Shown here in pieces: positions 25,001-34,318 of a stretch of 64,000 nt of DNA (within the stretch, counting starts at the first letter, position 1; each line of letters starts with the position of its first letter). The stretch comes from Nocardioides sp. Its GTDB lineage: Bacteria; Actinomycetota; Actinomycetes; Propionibacteriales; Nocardioidaceae. The DNA is taken from contig PBYI01000033.1 in NCBI GenBank assembly GCA_002729525.1, positions 1-64,000 on the forward strand, given 5' to 3'. A program made the translations under genes and the position numbers. A model generated the notes under the pieces. The model had not been told where the DNA came from, did no database searches, and worked only from the letters and a program-made list of their open reading frames with translations.

Positions 25001-27145
25001 TCACGGCAGCCGGAAGAACGTCACGTCCTCCCCGGTCACCAGGGCCACCCGTCCGTCCGGCAGCGGCACGGTCCGTACGTCGGCGACGTCGCGGCCGTAC
25101 TCCACCTGCGTCATCGTGTTCGCCATCTCGCCGCCGCCGAGGCGCAGCGCGGAGACGTAGCCCGCCCGGCCGCGCTTCTCGACCACGGTGAGCAGCAGCC
25201 GCTGCTGCGGCAGCCAGGTCACCTGGCGGGGGTCGTCCCCGGCCCGGGTGGAGGAGCCCCGCCCGTAGTGGACGACGTCGAGGCGCCGCGGGTCGGTGAG
25301 GTCGGTGACGTCGAACAGCCCGGCCTGCCCGCCCCAGCCGCGCCACGAGCCGCCACTGCCCGGACGCGGGCCCTCGCCGATGCCGACGACCCGGCGTCCG
25401 CCGAGCGGGTGCAGGTAGGCGGAGAATCCCGGGATCTTCAGCTCGCCCAGCAGGGTCGGCTCCTCGACGTCGGTGAGGTCGACGGCGTACAGCGGGTCGG
25501 TCTGCCGGAAGGTCACCAGCAGCGCGAGCCCGTCGAACCAGCGCACCGACTGCAGCCGCTCACGGCGCCCCAGTCCGTCGAGCCGGCCGATCTCGGCCAG
25601 CTCGGTGCGTCCGCCGACCTTCTCGGCGCGCAGGGTCACCACGGAGGTGAAGTCGCCGGTCTCGCTGGTCGGGTCGAGCGCGAGGCGCAGCACGCCGTCG
25701 GCCTCGTCGAGCGACCAGCGGTCGCGCAGGCCGCCCTCGACCTCGCCGGCTCCGACGTACGTCGCCGCGGCGGGGTCCGCGGTGTCGTCGCCGTCGGTCC
25801 CGGCGCCGCCGAGGGCGAAGTCGTAGACGTGGGTGACCCCGGTGCCGGCCGTCCGGTCCTGGATCGTCCGCAACGTCGGCGTGCCGAGGGGGTCGCCCCA
25901 CCACCAGTCGACAGCCTGCTCCTGGGTGGCGAGGTAGAGGTGGTCGGTCGAGGCGTAGGCCAGCGGCGCCGCCCCGGCCAGCCCGAGCGTGCGCAGGTCG
26001 TCGGCCGCCACCCCGTCGGCGGCGACGTCCGGGCTCACCCGGAAGCCGACGACGGTCATCGTGGCCAGCGGCAGGTCGGCCCTCGGCACGGCGACGTCGG
26101 GGCAGGCGACGAGCTGCTGCGGGTCGCCCGCGCCGACCCGCACGTGCGGCAGCCAGTCGTCGATCGTGGTCTGCGCGACGAGGGCCCGGTTGCGCCGCTC
26201 GGCGGTGCGCTCCCCGACGTCGCCGTCGGGCGTGACGAAGTCGAGTCGGGGGAGGTCCTTGCGCAGCACCAACCGGACGGTGTCGCCGTGCTGGCGCGCG
26301 GCGACGACGCCGGCGTCGTACCGGGCGCGACTGGTGACGACCGGGGCGGCGGTGTCGGAGACGTCGACGGTCAGCACCGTGGTGCGGCTGTTCCCGGCGC
26401 CCTGCCCGAGCGCGACGACCGTGTCGCCGACCAGGAGCAGCTCGGCGACGTGGAGGCCGAGGTCGAGGCGGGCGGTCTCGCGCACGGCGTCGCCGGTGAC
26501 GTCGTAGAGCCGGAGGTCCTGCTCGCGCACCCGCACCAGCAGCGAGCCGTCGGTCTTCACCACGTCCGGCTCGTCGACGCCGGCCTCCTGCACGTTGGTG
26601 CCGGTGGCGCTGCTGGTGGCGGTCTCGGTCTTCGCGGAGCTCCGCGTCCTGTCGGCCCCCGCCTGGGGCACGGCGAGCTCGGCGGTGAGATCGTCGACTC
26701 GCGCCACGCCGTCCATGAACGCGGTCAGCGGGTAGCCGTTCGCGCCCACCCAGCCGTACGCCGTCACAAGGTCGCGCGCCTCGCGCCGGTAGTGCGCGAG
26801 CAGGTCGTCGCAGTCGTCGGGCGCCTCGAGCGCGCCGTAGAAGCCCACCGGCGTGGCGTCGCCGGGGGCCGGGGCGGCGGCTCCGGGCGGCTGCGGCGAG
26901 GAGGTGCTGTCCTCGCCGACGAGCGTGCCGAGCACGAACGCCGCGGCCACGCCGGCGGCGACGGCGGTGACCCGGAGCCGTCGGCCGAGGCGACGGCGGT
27001 GCAGGTCCGCGGGGGCGGCGGCGGTGTCGACGGGTGTGTCGGCTCGGTCGTCTCCGGCGGCGTCCGCGCGGGCGGCGGCGAGCACGGCGTGGATCGGCGC
27101 CTCACCCACGGGCAGGTCGTCCCAGGCCTTCTCGAGGTCGGTCAT
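25001..27145 (-). CDS. Membrane-anchored beta-propeller protein
   Basis: A 714-residue protein. Residues 1-55 are cytoplasmic (MTDLEKAWDDLPVGE head, Arg-rich stretch), followed by one membrane segment (VTAVAAGVAAAFVLGTLVG). The outer part matches the secreted C-terminal beta-propeller family: TNVQEAGVDEPDVVKTDG is its hallmark, and repeated LYDVTG, LTVDVSD, LFDVTDLTDP strands form blades. The cytoplasmic head resembles anti-sigma regions. Its ATG overlaps the stop of the upstream ECF sigma gene (ATGA). A role as that factor's membrane-bound partner is an inference from position and topology. The outer ligand is unknown. Confidence 0.82.
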   Translation of the reverse strand: MTDLEKAWDDLPVGEAPIHAVLAAARADAAGDDRADTPVDTAAAPADLHRRRLGRRLRVTAVAAGVAAAFVLGTLVGEDSTSSPQPPGAAAPAPGDATPVGFYGALEAPDDCDDLLAHYRREARDLVTAYGWVGANGYPLTAFMDGVARVDDLTAELAVPQAGADRTRSSAKTETATSSATGTNVQEAGVDEPDVVKTDGSLLVRVREQDLRLYDVTGDAVRETARLDLGLHVAELLLVGDTVVALGQGAGNSRTTVLTVDVSDTAAPVVTSRARYDAGVVAARQHGDTVRLVLRKDLPRLDFVTPDGDVGERTAERRNRALVAQTTIDDWLPHVRVGAGDPQQLVACPDVAVPRADLPLATMTVVGFRVSPDVAADGVAADDLRTLGLAGAAPLAYASTDHLYLATQEQAVDWWWGDPLGTPTLRTIQDRTAGTGVTHVYDFALGGAGTDGDDTADPAAATYVGAGEVEGGLRDRWSLDEADGVLRLALDPTSETGDFTSVVTLRAEKVGGRTELAEIGRLDGLGRRERLQSVRWFDGLALLVTFRQTDPLYAVDLTDVEEPTLLGELKIPGFSAYLHPLGGRRVVGIGEGPRPGSGGSWRGWGGQAGLFDVTDLTDPRRLDVVHYGRGSSTRAGDDPRQVTWLPQQRLLLTVVEKRGRAGYVSALRLGGGEMANTMTQVEYGRDVADVRTVPLPDGRVALVTGEDVTFFRLP

Positions 27146-27699
27146 CGGTGGTCTCCCGTCAGCTCCGGCGAGCCGGGTCGCAGGTCGTCGAGGTGGTCGT
27201 CGGCGGCGAGGTGCGCGAGGGCGCGGCTGAGGCGGCTCTTCACGGTGCCGGGCGGCACGTCGAGCGCCTCGGCGGTCTGCCGCTCGGTGAGCCCAGCGAA
27301 GTAGCGCAGCACCACCACCTGCCGGTTCAGCGGCGACAGCCCGGCCATGGCGCGGTGCACGGCGTCGGCGGTCGCGCCGCCGTCGGCGGCGTCCGGGGTG
27401 CCGCCGCTGCGGTCGACCGGCAGGTGCTCGGCCGGCCGCTCGGAGGCCGAGCGGCGGCGTCGGGCGTCGCGCAGCGCGTTGACCAGCATCCGGTAGACGT
27501 ACGCCGTCCGGTCGTCGGCCGCGGCCACGCGCGGCCACGCGGCGTACGCCTTGACCAGGGTGGTCTGGGCGACGTCCTGCGCCTCGTGCAGGTCGCAGCC
27601 CAGGAACACCGCGGAGCGCACCAGCGCTCCCCACGCGTCGCGGGCCCAGGCGGTGAACTCCGCCTCGCGCCCCGCACGCGCCTCGTGCTGCTCGCCCAC
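27142..27699 (-). CDS. ECF sigma factor (SigE-like actinobacterial type)
   Basis: A 185-residue group 4 sigma factor. Region 2 reads EFTAWARDAWGALVRSAVFLGCDLHEAQDVAQTTLVKAY-like and region 4 carries LSPLNRQVVVLRYFAGLTERQTAEALDVPPGTVKSRLSRAL. GTG start with GAGGAGGGG upstream. The next gene overlaps it and encodes a membrane protein with a possible anti-sigma head, the usual ECF arrangement. The stimulus is unknown and probably envelope-related. Confidence 0.9.
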   Translation of the reverse strand: MGEQHEARAGREAEFTAWARDAWGALVRSAVFLGCDLHEAQDVAQTTLVKAYAAWPRVAAADDRTAYVYRMLVNALRDARRRRSASERPAEHLPVDRSGGTPDAADGGATADAVHRAMAGLSPLNRQVVVLRYFAGLTERQTAEALDVPPGTVKSRLSRALAHLAADDHLDDLRPGSPELTGDHR

Positions 27700-27801
27700 A
27701 GCCCCTCCTCAGGTTGGTCGGGGGTACGACGCGCCAGGGTGCCGGTTCGGTTCCCTCCGGGGGTAGCGACGTACGACGGGGCGGCTGGCAGGGTGTCGCC
27801 C

Positions 27802-29010
27802 ATGCCTGAGACGCCTGCGAAGACCGACCGTGAGCTCGACCTGGTGCTGCTGGGTGCGACCGGGTTCACAGGCGGCCTGGTGGCCGACTACCTCGCCGAG
27901 CACGCCCCCGCCGGCCTGCGCTGGGCGCTGGCCGGCCGCAACGAGGCCAAGCTGGCCGCCGTCCGCGACCGCCTGGCCGCGAAGGCCCCCGACGCCAACA
28001 CCCTCGAGCTGGTCGTCGTCGACTCCGCCGACACCGAGGCGCTCACCGCGATGGCGGCCCGCACCAAGGTCGTCGCCAGCACGGTCGGCCCCTACCAGCA
28101 GCTCGGCGGCCCGCTGGTCGCCGCGTGCGCGGCGGCCGGCACCGACTACGCCGACATCACCGGCGAGCCGGAGTTCGTCGACGAGACCTACCTGGCGCAC
28201 CACGAGACCGCAGTCGCCTCGGGAGCCCGGATCGTGCACGCGTGCGGCTTCGACTCGGTGCCGCACGACCTCGGCGCCTACTTCACGATGCTCCAGCTCC
28301 AGCCGACCGGGAAGGTCGCGCTGCGCGGCGTCGTCCGCTCCAACGGCTCGTTCTCCGGCGGCACCTTCCACTCCGCGATCGGCGCGTTCTCGCGCGGCAA
28401 GCAGATGGGCGCCACCGCCAAGAAGCGGCGTCAGGCCGAGGGTCGTCCCGAGGGGCGCTCATCGAAGCCGGTCGCCGGGAAGCCCGGCAAGGACTCCCTG
28501 CTCGGCTACTACCTGCTGCCGCTGCCCACGATCGACCCGCAGGTCGTCGCCCGGTCGGGCGCCGCGCTGTCGTCGTACGGGCCGGAGTTCCGCTACTCCC
28601 ACTTCGCCGGTCTCAAGACCCTGCGGTACGCCGTGGGCGGCGCGGTCGGCGTCGCCGGTCTCGGGCTGGCCGCCCAGGTGCCGCCGCTGCGCAAGCAGAT
28701 CCTCGGCCGGATCAAGCAGGGCGAGGGGCCGACCCCGGAGCGGCGCGAGAAGAGCTGGTTCACCGTCGACTTCGTCGCCGAGCACGGTGGCACCACGCTG
28801 CACACGCGGGTGTCCGGCGGCGACCCGGGCTACACCGAGACCGCGAAGATGCTCAGCGAGTGCGCGCTCTCGCTGGCCTTCGACGACAACCCGCACCTGT
28901 CGGGCTGCCTGACCACGGCGCAGGCGATGGGCGACAACCTGCTCGGCCGGCTGCGGGCCGCGGGCATGCGGTTCGAGGTGCTCGACGACGGGGCCGACGC
29001 CGGCGACTGA
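27802..29010 (+). CDS. Saccharopine dehydrogenase-like / trans-acting enoyl reductase family protein
   Basis: A 402-residue protein with an N-terminal NAD(P)-binding fold (LDLVLLGATGFTGGLVADYLAEHAP) and HACGFDSVPHDLG, both typical of the actinobacterial family that includes mycobacterial trans-acting enoyl reductases. A hydrophobic segment (AVGGAVGVAGLGLAAQVPPL) lies near residue 275. Mycobacterial relatives act in lipid or glycolipid synthesis. No lipid genes lie beside it, so its substrate is unknown. It is not expected to be a true saccharopine dehydrogenase. Confidence 0.8.
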   Translation: MPETPAKTDRELDLVLLGATGFTGGLVADYLAEHAPAGLRWALAGRNEAKLAAVRDRLAAKAPDANTLELVVVDSADTEALTAMAARTKVVASTVGPYQQLGGPLVAACAAAGTDYADITGEPEFVDETYLAHHETAVASGARIVHACGFDSVPHDLGAYFTMLQLQPTGKVALRGVVRSNGSFSGGTFHSAIGAFSRGKQMGATAKKRRQAEGRPEGRSSKPVAGKPGKDSLLGYYLLPLPTIDPQVVARSGAALSSYGPEFRYSHFAGLKTLRYAVGGAVGVAGLGLAAQVPPLRKQILGRIKQGEGPTPERREKSWFTVDFVAEHGGTTLHTRVSGGDPGYTETAKMLSECALSLAFDDNPHLSGCLTTAQAMGDNLLGRLRAAGMRFEVLDDGADAGD

Positions 29011-29046
29011 GCGCCGAGCCCGCCGGCTGCCCGCCTCCTCGCACCG

Positions 29047-29340
29047 ACTTCCGGCGAGGTGCTCTTCGGCGGCCCCCGGTGGTACGTCCGCCGGCGGAGC
29101 TGGCGGTCGTGTTCCAGGACGACAGCCGCTCGCTGCTCGCGTGGACATCGGTCAGCAAGAACGTCGCCCTGCCGTTGCGTTCGCAGGGGATCGGTCGTCG
29201 GGATCGCCCGCGAGGCGCTCGAGACCGTCGCGGTCCCGCTCGGCACGCGACGTGACCAGATCACGACCAAGGCCAGGCCGGAGTTCGCCGCACTGCGCGG
29301 GCATGTCCTAGAGCAGGTCCGGCGCTCGACGGGCGCCGCC
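29047..29340 (+). pseudogene. Remnant of a NitT/TauT-type ABC transporter ATPase
   Basis: Three pieces of one protein appear in different frames. TSGEVLFGG lies at ~29047-29073. PPAELAVVFQDDSRSLLAW and VSKNVALPLRSQGIG, a Q-loop region, lie at ~29088-29193. IAREALETV, then RRDQITTKARPEFAALRGHVLEQV, the family's C-terminus, lies at ~29205-29325. Two frameshifts separate them. The Walker A, signature and Walker B segments are missing, so most of the gene is deleted. It lies between the saccharopine-like gene and the catabolic cluster and may mark a rearrangement edge. The remaining ~120 bp up to 29464 show nothing recognisable. Confidence 0.7.
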
Positions 29341-29464
29341 CGGGAGGGTGCTGAGCCGGGGGCCGCACGTCCCACCGGACCCGATGACGCCAGCTCCGAG
29401 GGCTCGGCACGTAGGTCTGAGGCACGCGAGCACACACCGGCCGCGGAGCAGCCCGCGGGCGGGC

Positions 29465-32400
29465 TCACTGCCCGGCGAGCAGCTGCGAGAGTTCGGCCCG
29501 GCGGGCGTAGTAGGTCTCTAGCGAGTGCAGCTTGATCTCCTCGTAGCCACGGACCCACTCCGGCAGACCGGCCAGCACGCGGACCTGGTCGGCGTTGTGC
29601 GCCGTGAGCCGCGCGGTGGCCTCACGCATCGCGCGGACGTAGTCGACGATCAGCGCCCGCTCCTCGCGTCGGACCTTGGCATAGCCGAAGACGTCCAGCC
29701 GCGTGCCCCGCAGCCCGCGCAGCCGGTAGAGGATGCGCAGCGCCGGCCTGGCCCACCAGCCCCGGAGCCGGATCTTCCGCTTCAGCCCGAGCGCCTTCAG
29801 GATCGGCGGGTGGAGCAGGTAGGAGTGGCGAGCGCCCGCGCCGAACTGCTCCTCCACCTGGGCCGTGAAGGCCGCGTCGATCCCGAGCCGGGCGACCTCG
29901 TACTCGTCCTTGTAGGCCATCACCTTGAAGAGCTGGCGGGCGTACTCCTCGGCGATCTCGCCGGACGGGGACCCCAGCGCCGACTCCTCCGCAGCGCGCA
30001 CCAGCTCGACCTCCGCGACGTAGCGCCGGGCGTAGCGAGCCGACTGGTACGCGATCAGCTCCTCGACCCGGATCGCGACAGCGGAGGCCAGTGCACTGCC
30101 CTCCGCTGAGTGCACGACGCCCGCGATCTCCTGCACCAGTCGTGCGGTTTTGCTCGGCGCGTCGTCCGATCCGGCGCCGCTGCTCGCGCCCTGGGCGACA
30201 TACGAGCGGCCGAGGCGGAACGCCAGGAGGTTCCGCTCGACCTGCACGCCGTTGAGGTCCAGTGCCCACTCGATGTCGGCGGGCGAGATCGGAAGCACCC
30301 CGGCCTGCACGGCGACGCCGAGGAGGAAGACGTTGGCGTAGGCGTCGTCGGCGAGGATCGTGCCGATCTCGTCACGGACGTCGACGAAGACGTTCTCGGG
30401 GCGCCGGCCGCCCCACTCGATGCGGTCGACCAGCACCTGCGTCTCCGGGAAGGTGACGGTCGGGTCGGTGATCATGCCGCCGGTCGGCGACGCGGACGTC
30501 GACACCACGGCGTACGTGCGTTCGGGGTCGATGACCGCGAGGTTGGCCTGGGCGGCCGCGACGAGGACGTCGCAGCCGAGGTACAGGTCGCACGCGCCGG
30601 GGCCGATCTTGTTGCTCCCGATGATCTCGGCGGACGACAGGCGGACGTCGGATACGACGGCGCCACCCTTCTGGGCCAGCCCCAGCTGGTCGAGGCCGAC
30701 GCAGTTCAGGCCGGCCCGGGCGGCGGCCGCGGCGAGCACCTGGGCGACGGTGACGACGCCGGTGCCCCCGACGCCAGTGATGCGCATGGTGAAGTCCAGA
30801 TCGCTCACGTGCACCTGCGGTGTGGGCAGCGAGTCCGGGTCGACTGCGCGACCCACGGCGCTGCTCGCGGGCGCCGGGCGGCCGGTCCGGTCGGACCGTG
30901 GCTTCTGGCCGGTGGCCGGGACGACCTCGACGAAGGACGGGCAGTCGCCCTTGATGCAGGAGAAGTCGAGATTGCAGGAGCCCTGGTGGATCTGGGTCTT
31001 GCGCCCGAACTCGGTGTCGACGGGCTGAACCGACAGGCAGTTGGACTTGTCGCCGCAGTCACCGCATCCCTCGCAGATCCGCTCGTTGATGAGGATCCGG
31101 CGGTCGGGCGTCTCCACCAGGCCGCGCTTGCGCTTTCGCCGAAGCTCGGTGGCGCACTCCTGCTCGTGGATGAGGACGGTTACGCCGTCGATCTTCGCCA
31201 GCTCATCCTGGACGTCGATGATGTCGTCGCGATGCCGGATGCTGGCGTTCCGGGGCAGGCGACCCCGGCCGAAGGCACGGCGGCTCGCCTGCGGGTCGTC
31301 GGTGGTGATCACGATCCTGCGGACGCCCTCGGCGAGCAGCTCGGTGACGATCTGCGGCACCGTCATCTTCCCCACAGGCGCCTGTCCGCCGGTCATGGCG
31401 ACGGTGTCGTTGTAGAGGAGCTTGAACGTCATGTGCGCGCCCGACGCGACGGCATTGCGCACGGCCAGGGAGCCGGAGTGGTGGAAGGTGCCGTCGCCGA
31501 TGTTCTGGAAGAGGTGGTCACGGGTCACGAACGGCGACATGCCGATCCATGCGCTGCCCTCGACGCCCATGGCCGCCAGGCCGATCGTCTCGCCGGAGCG
31601 TTCCTCGGGGAGCATGGCGATCATCGCGTGGCAGCCGATGCCGCCACCGACGAGTGCGCCGTCGGGGACGCGGGTCGAACTGTTGTGGGGGCAGCCGGAG
31701 CAGAAGTACGGCGTGCGAGGGAGGATCGGTAGCAGCGTGGGGACGCGCCGCGCTCTGCTTTGTGCCTCGAGCCAGGCGGCTACCGAGGCAGGGCCGCCAT
31801 GGTCGCGGATCCGTGGGCCAAGTCGCGCCGCGATGTAGTCCGCGGGCAGGTCCCCGTCGGCGCGAAACAGCTCGCTCCCTTCCTGGTCCCGCTTGCCCAG
31901 GACTCGGGGTGCGCCCGCCTGGCCGTACAGCAGGTCCTTGAGCGCCAGCTCGATGAATGCCTTCTTCTCCTCGACGACCAGGACCTCGGAGAGACCTTCC
32001 GCGAACTCGGCCACGATGCCGGGCTCGAGGGGGTGCACCATGGCCAGCTTCAGGATGCGCACACCGCTCTCGCGCAGGGTCTGCTCGGTGATGCCCATCT
32101 CGGCGAGGGCCTGGCGGACCTCGAGGTAGACCGCGCCCGCGCAGGCCAGGCCGAGCGTCGCCGTCGGGTCGCCGATGATGGTGTTCAGCCGGTTCGCCGC
32201 CGCGTACCGACGCGCGACCTCCAGGCGCTCGCGGCTCTGCGAGCGCTCCAGCCGGCCGAGGACGGGCTGGAGGAGGTGCCCGGTGACCTCGTGCTCGAAC
32301 TCCGTGCCGTCGAAGGTCCGGTCCGGCTCGGTGGGCTCGACGCGCGTGGGGTCGAGGTGGACGGTGCCCGAGCCGTCGACGACGTTCGTGGCGAGCTTCA

Positions 32401-33007
32401 GCGCCACCCAGAGCCCACTGGTCCGCGACAGTGCGATGCCGTGCAATCCGTAGTCGAGCACCTCCCCGGGATCCGCGGGCACGAGGCACGGCATGCCCAG
32501 CTCGGCGATCGCCGCCTCGGAGCTGCTGGGCACGGTGGAGGACTTGGCGGTCGAGTCGTCGCCGACGAGCGCGAGGACCCCACCGCGGCGGTCGGTGCCG
32601 GACAGGTTGCCGTGGCGGATGGCGTCGGTGGCGCGGTCGAGCCCCGGGGCCTTGCCGTACCAGATGCCGACCACGCCGTCGCCGATCCGCTCCGGCGATG
32701 CCGAGGCGATCTGCGAGCCCTGGACGGCGCTCGCCGCCAGCTCCTCGTTCACCCCCGGCTTGAAGACCACGCCGTGCTCGGCGAGAAGCGGGGACTGTCG
32801 GTGCAGCTGGAGGTCGAGGCCGGCGAGCGGCGAGCCCTCGTAGCCCGAGACGAACACGCCGGTGTCGAGCCCTCGCGCACGGTCCAGCCGCACCTGGTCC
32901 AGGGGCAGTCGGACCAGGGCATGCAAGCCGGAGAGATGGACCTCGCCGGTCCTCGCGTCGTAACGGTCCTGGAGTGGGCTCGGCGCGGTGGCCTGCTCGG
33001 TGGTCAT
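29465..33007 (-). CDS. Fused indolepyruvate-type ferredoxin oxidoreductase
   Basis: An 1180-residue single-chain 2-oxoacid:ferredoxin oxidoreductase. The N-terminal half holds the pyrimidine- and TPP-binding parts (DTGVFVSGYEGSPLAGLDLQL, GDGTFHHSGSLAVRNAV, MTGGQAPVGKMT). A cysteine-rich insert (CEGCGDCGDKSNC...CNLDFSCIKGDCPSF) should bind Fe-S clusters. The gamma-like domain (ITGVGGTGVVTVAQVLAAAA) follows. Such enzymes oxidatively decarboxylate aryl- or branched pyruvates to acyl-CoA with ferredoxin. It is divergent from pucR (103-bp gap) and faces an aromatic-degradation operon, so arylpyruvate is a likely substrate. The GGAGGA upstream fixes the ATG at 33007. Confidence 0.88.
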   Translation of the reverse strand: MTTEQATAPSPLQDRYDARTGEVHLSGLHALVRLPLDQVRLDRARGLDTGVFVSGYEGSPLAGLDLQLHRQSPLLAEHGVVFKPGVNEELAASAVQGSQIASASPERIGDGVVGIWYGKAPGLDRATDAIRHGNLSGTDRRGGVLALVGDDSTAKSSTVPSSSEAAIAELGMPCLVPADPGEVLDYGLHGIALSRTSGLWVALKLATNVVDGSGTVHLDPTRVEPTEPDRTFDGTEFEHEVTGHLLQPVLGRLERSQSRERLEVARRYAAANRLNTIIGDPTATLGLACAGAVYLEVRQALAEMGITEQTLRESGVRILKLAMVHPLEPGIVAEFAEGLSEVLVVEEKKAFIELALKDLLYGQAGAPRVLGKRDQEGSELFRADGDLPADYIAARLGPRIRDHGGPASVAAWLEAQSRARRVPTLLPILPRTPYFCSGCPHNSSTRVPDGALVGGGIGCHAMIAMLPEERSGETIGLAAMGVEGSAWIGMSPFVTRDHLFQNIGDGTFHHSGSLAVRNAVASGAHMTFKLLYNDTVAMTGGQAPVGKMTVPQIVTELLAEGVRRIVITTDDPQASRRAFGRGRLPRNASIRHRDDIIDVQDELAKIDGVTVLIHEQECATELRRKRKRGLVETPDRRILINERICEGCGDCGDKSNCLSVQPVDTEFGRKTQIHQGSCNLDFSCIKGDCPSFVEVVPATGQKPRSDRTGRPAPASSAVGRAVDPDSLPTPQVHVSDLDFTMRITGVGGTGVVTVAQVLAAAAARAGLNCVGLDQLGLAQKGGAVVSDVRLSSAEIIGSNKIGPGACDLYLGCDVLVAAAQANLAVIDPERTYAVVSTSASPTGGMITDPTVTFPETQVLVDRIEWGGRRPENVFVDVRDEIGTILADDAYANVFLLGVAVQAGVLPISPADIEWALDLNGVQVERNLLAFRLGRSYVAQGASSGAGSDDAPSKTARLVQEIAGVVHSAEGSALASAVAIRVEELIAYQSARYARRYVAEVELVRAAEESALGSPSGEIAEEYARQLFKVMAYKDEYEVARLGIDAAFTAQVEEQFGAGARHSYLLHPPILKALGLKRKIRLRGWWARPALRILYRLRGLRGTRLDVFGYAKVRREERALIVDYVRAMREATARLTAHNADQVRVLAGLPEWVRGYEEIKLHSLETYYARRAELSQLLAGQ

Positions 33008-33025
33008 GAACGTCCTCCACATGCC

Positions 33026-33049
33026 GACATCGGTGTATCCACCAGTGTC
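33026..33049. promoter_or_regulatory. Candidate operator between the oxidoreductase and pucR genes
   Basis: GACATCGGTG and CACCAGTGTC are arms of an inverted repeat (8 of 10 positions pair) around TATC, 19 bp upstream of the oxidoreductase start codon. TTGACG at 33075-33080 may be a -35. The divergent layout suggests PucR or TetR binds here; this is inference. Confidence 0.4.
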
Positions 33050-33110
33050 CGCTCCTGAGAGACTCGACTTCCATTGACGAATGCGCGAATTGTGCGCTTG
33101 GAGTGCGGCG

Positions 33111-34277
33111 ATGTCTCGTGATCTTCACAAGGTCGAACCCGACTGGGAACCGGTCCGATCGGTGCTGGGTGCGCTGCTGGAGGACCTGGGGGACCTCGCG
33201 CAGACGGTGACCGACTTCATCCGGCACACGGTGCCGGTCTATCTCGCCCTGCCCGAGGAGGAGCATCGCGCAGCCGTGGAGGGCCAGCTCATGCTGCGCC
33301 TGTGCGCGCTCGCCGAGGCGCGGCCCCTGGGGGCGGCGGCACTCGAGGCCTCGGCGGGGCTCGCCGCCGCTCGCGCCGCGGAGGGGATCCCGATCGACGC
33401 TGTCATCGCCGCCTACCAGGCGGGTGACCAGGAGATCTGGCGCTCGCTCGCGGAGCGCGGCTCGCCTGGGGTGACCTCGATGATGCCGGAGATCGGACGG
33501 ATGATGTTCGCCGCGACGAGCGCCACCACGGAAGCGATGGCGCGGGCCCACATGCGAGTCGCCCGCGGGATCGACGGTGGCCGGATCACCCTGGCTCACC
33601 AGTTCCTGCAGCTGCTCGACGACCCCGACGGCCAGGCCGAGGCCGCCGGCATCGCGCGTCGGCTCGGATTCGACCCGTCCGGTGACTTCGTCGCTCTGGC
33701 GTGGCTCGCGGGCGGCGACCCTCCCGGGTCGGCGTACGAGGCGGCATCGTCGCTCCGGGCCGCTGACCTCGATGTGGTGATCCGAGCGACCGGCCACGGG
33801 AGCGTCGAGGTGCTGGCGCAGGCCCAGGCTGCCGACCAGATGGTGGCGCACGTCGTCGACGAGCTCCCCGGAGGGCGGCTGGGGGTCGGCTTGCCGCGGC
33901 ACGGCCTCGCCGGGGCGCGGTCGAGCATCGCGGACGCGAGGACCGCGCTTCGGGCGACGACCTCGTCCCGGCCGATCGTCCGCTTCGCGGACCATTGGCT
34001 CGAGTCCGTCGTGCTCGCCGACAGCGAGCGGCTGGAGGTCATTACCCGGGCCGCGGTGGAGGCGGCCGAAGCCCACGCGCACCTGGCCGCCACGGTGGAG
34101 GCCTTCGCCGCGGCCGACATGTCGATCGCGACCACGGCGCAGGCGATCCACCTGCACGCCAACAGCGTCGCCTACCGGCTGGGGCGCTGGAGACTGCTGA
34201 CCGGGCTGGACCCGCGTACCTTCGAGGGTCTCGCCCAGTCGGTCATCGTGTGCCGCATCGCTCAGCAGCGCCAATGA
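33111..34277 (+). CDS. PucR-family transcriptional regulator
   Basis: A 388-residue regulator with a C-terminal PucR/CdaR helix-turn-helix (ADMSIATTAQAIHLHANSVAYRLGRWRLLTGLDPRTFEG) and a GGDEF-like central part. The N-terminal ~150 residues are helical and could bind a ligand. Members of this family usually activate catabolic operons in response to a substrate. It is divergent from the oxidoreductase and followed by a tetR gene. GGAG precedes the ATG at 33111; an earlier in-frame ATG at 33081 would add ten residues. Confidence 0.85.
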   Translation: MSRDLHKVEPDWEPVRSVLGALLEDLGDLAQTVTDFIRHTVPVYLALPEEEHRAAVEGQLMLRLCALAEARPLGAAALEASAGLAAARAAEGIPIDAVIAAYQAGDQEIWRSLAERGSPGVTSMMPEIGRMMFAATSATTEAMARAHMRVARGIDGGRITLAHQFLQLLDDPDGQAEAAGIARRLGFDPSGDFVALAWLAGGDPPGSAYEAASSLRAADLDVVIRATGHGSVEVLAQAQAADQMVAHVVDELPGGRLGVGLPRHGLAGARSSIADARTALRATTSSRPIVRFADHWLESVVLADSERLEVITRAAVEAAEAHAHLAATVEAFAAADMSIATTAQAIHLHANSVAYRLGRWRLLTGLDPRTFEGLAQSVIVCRIAQQRQ

Positions 34278-34318
34278 CGGCCCCCTGGCTCGGCCTCGCC
34301 CCTCACTACGCTGGCGGC

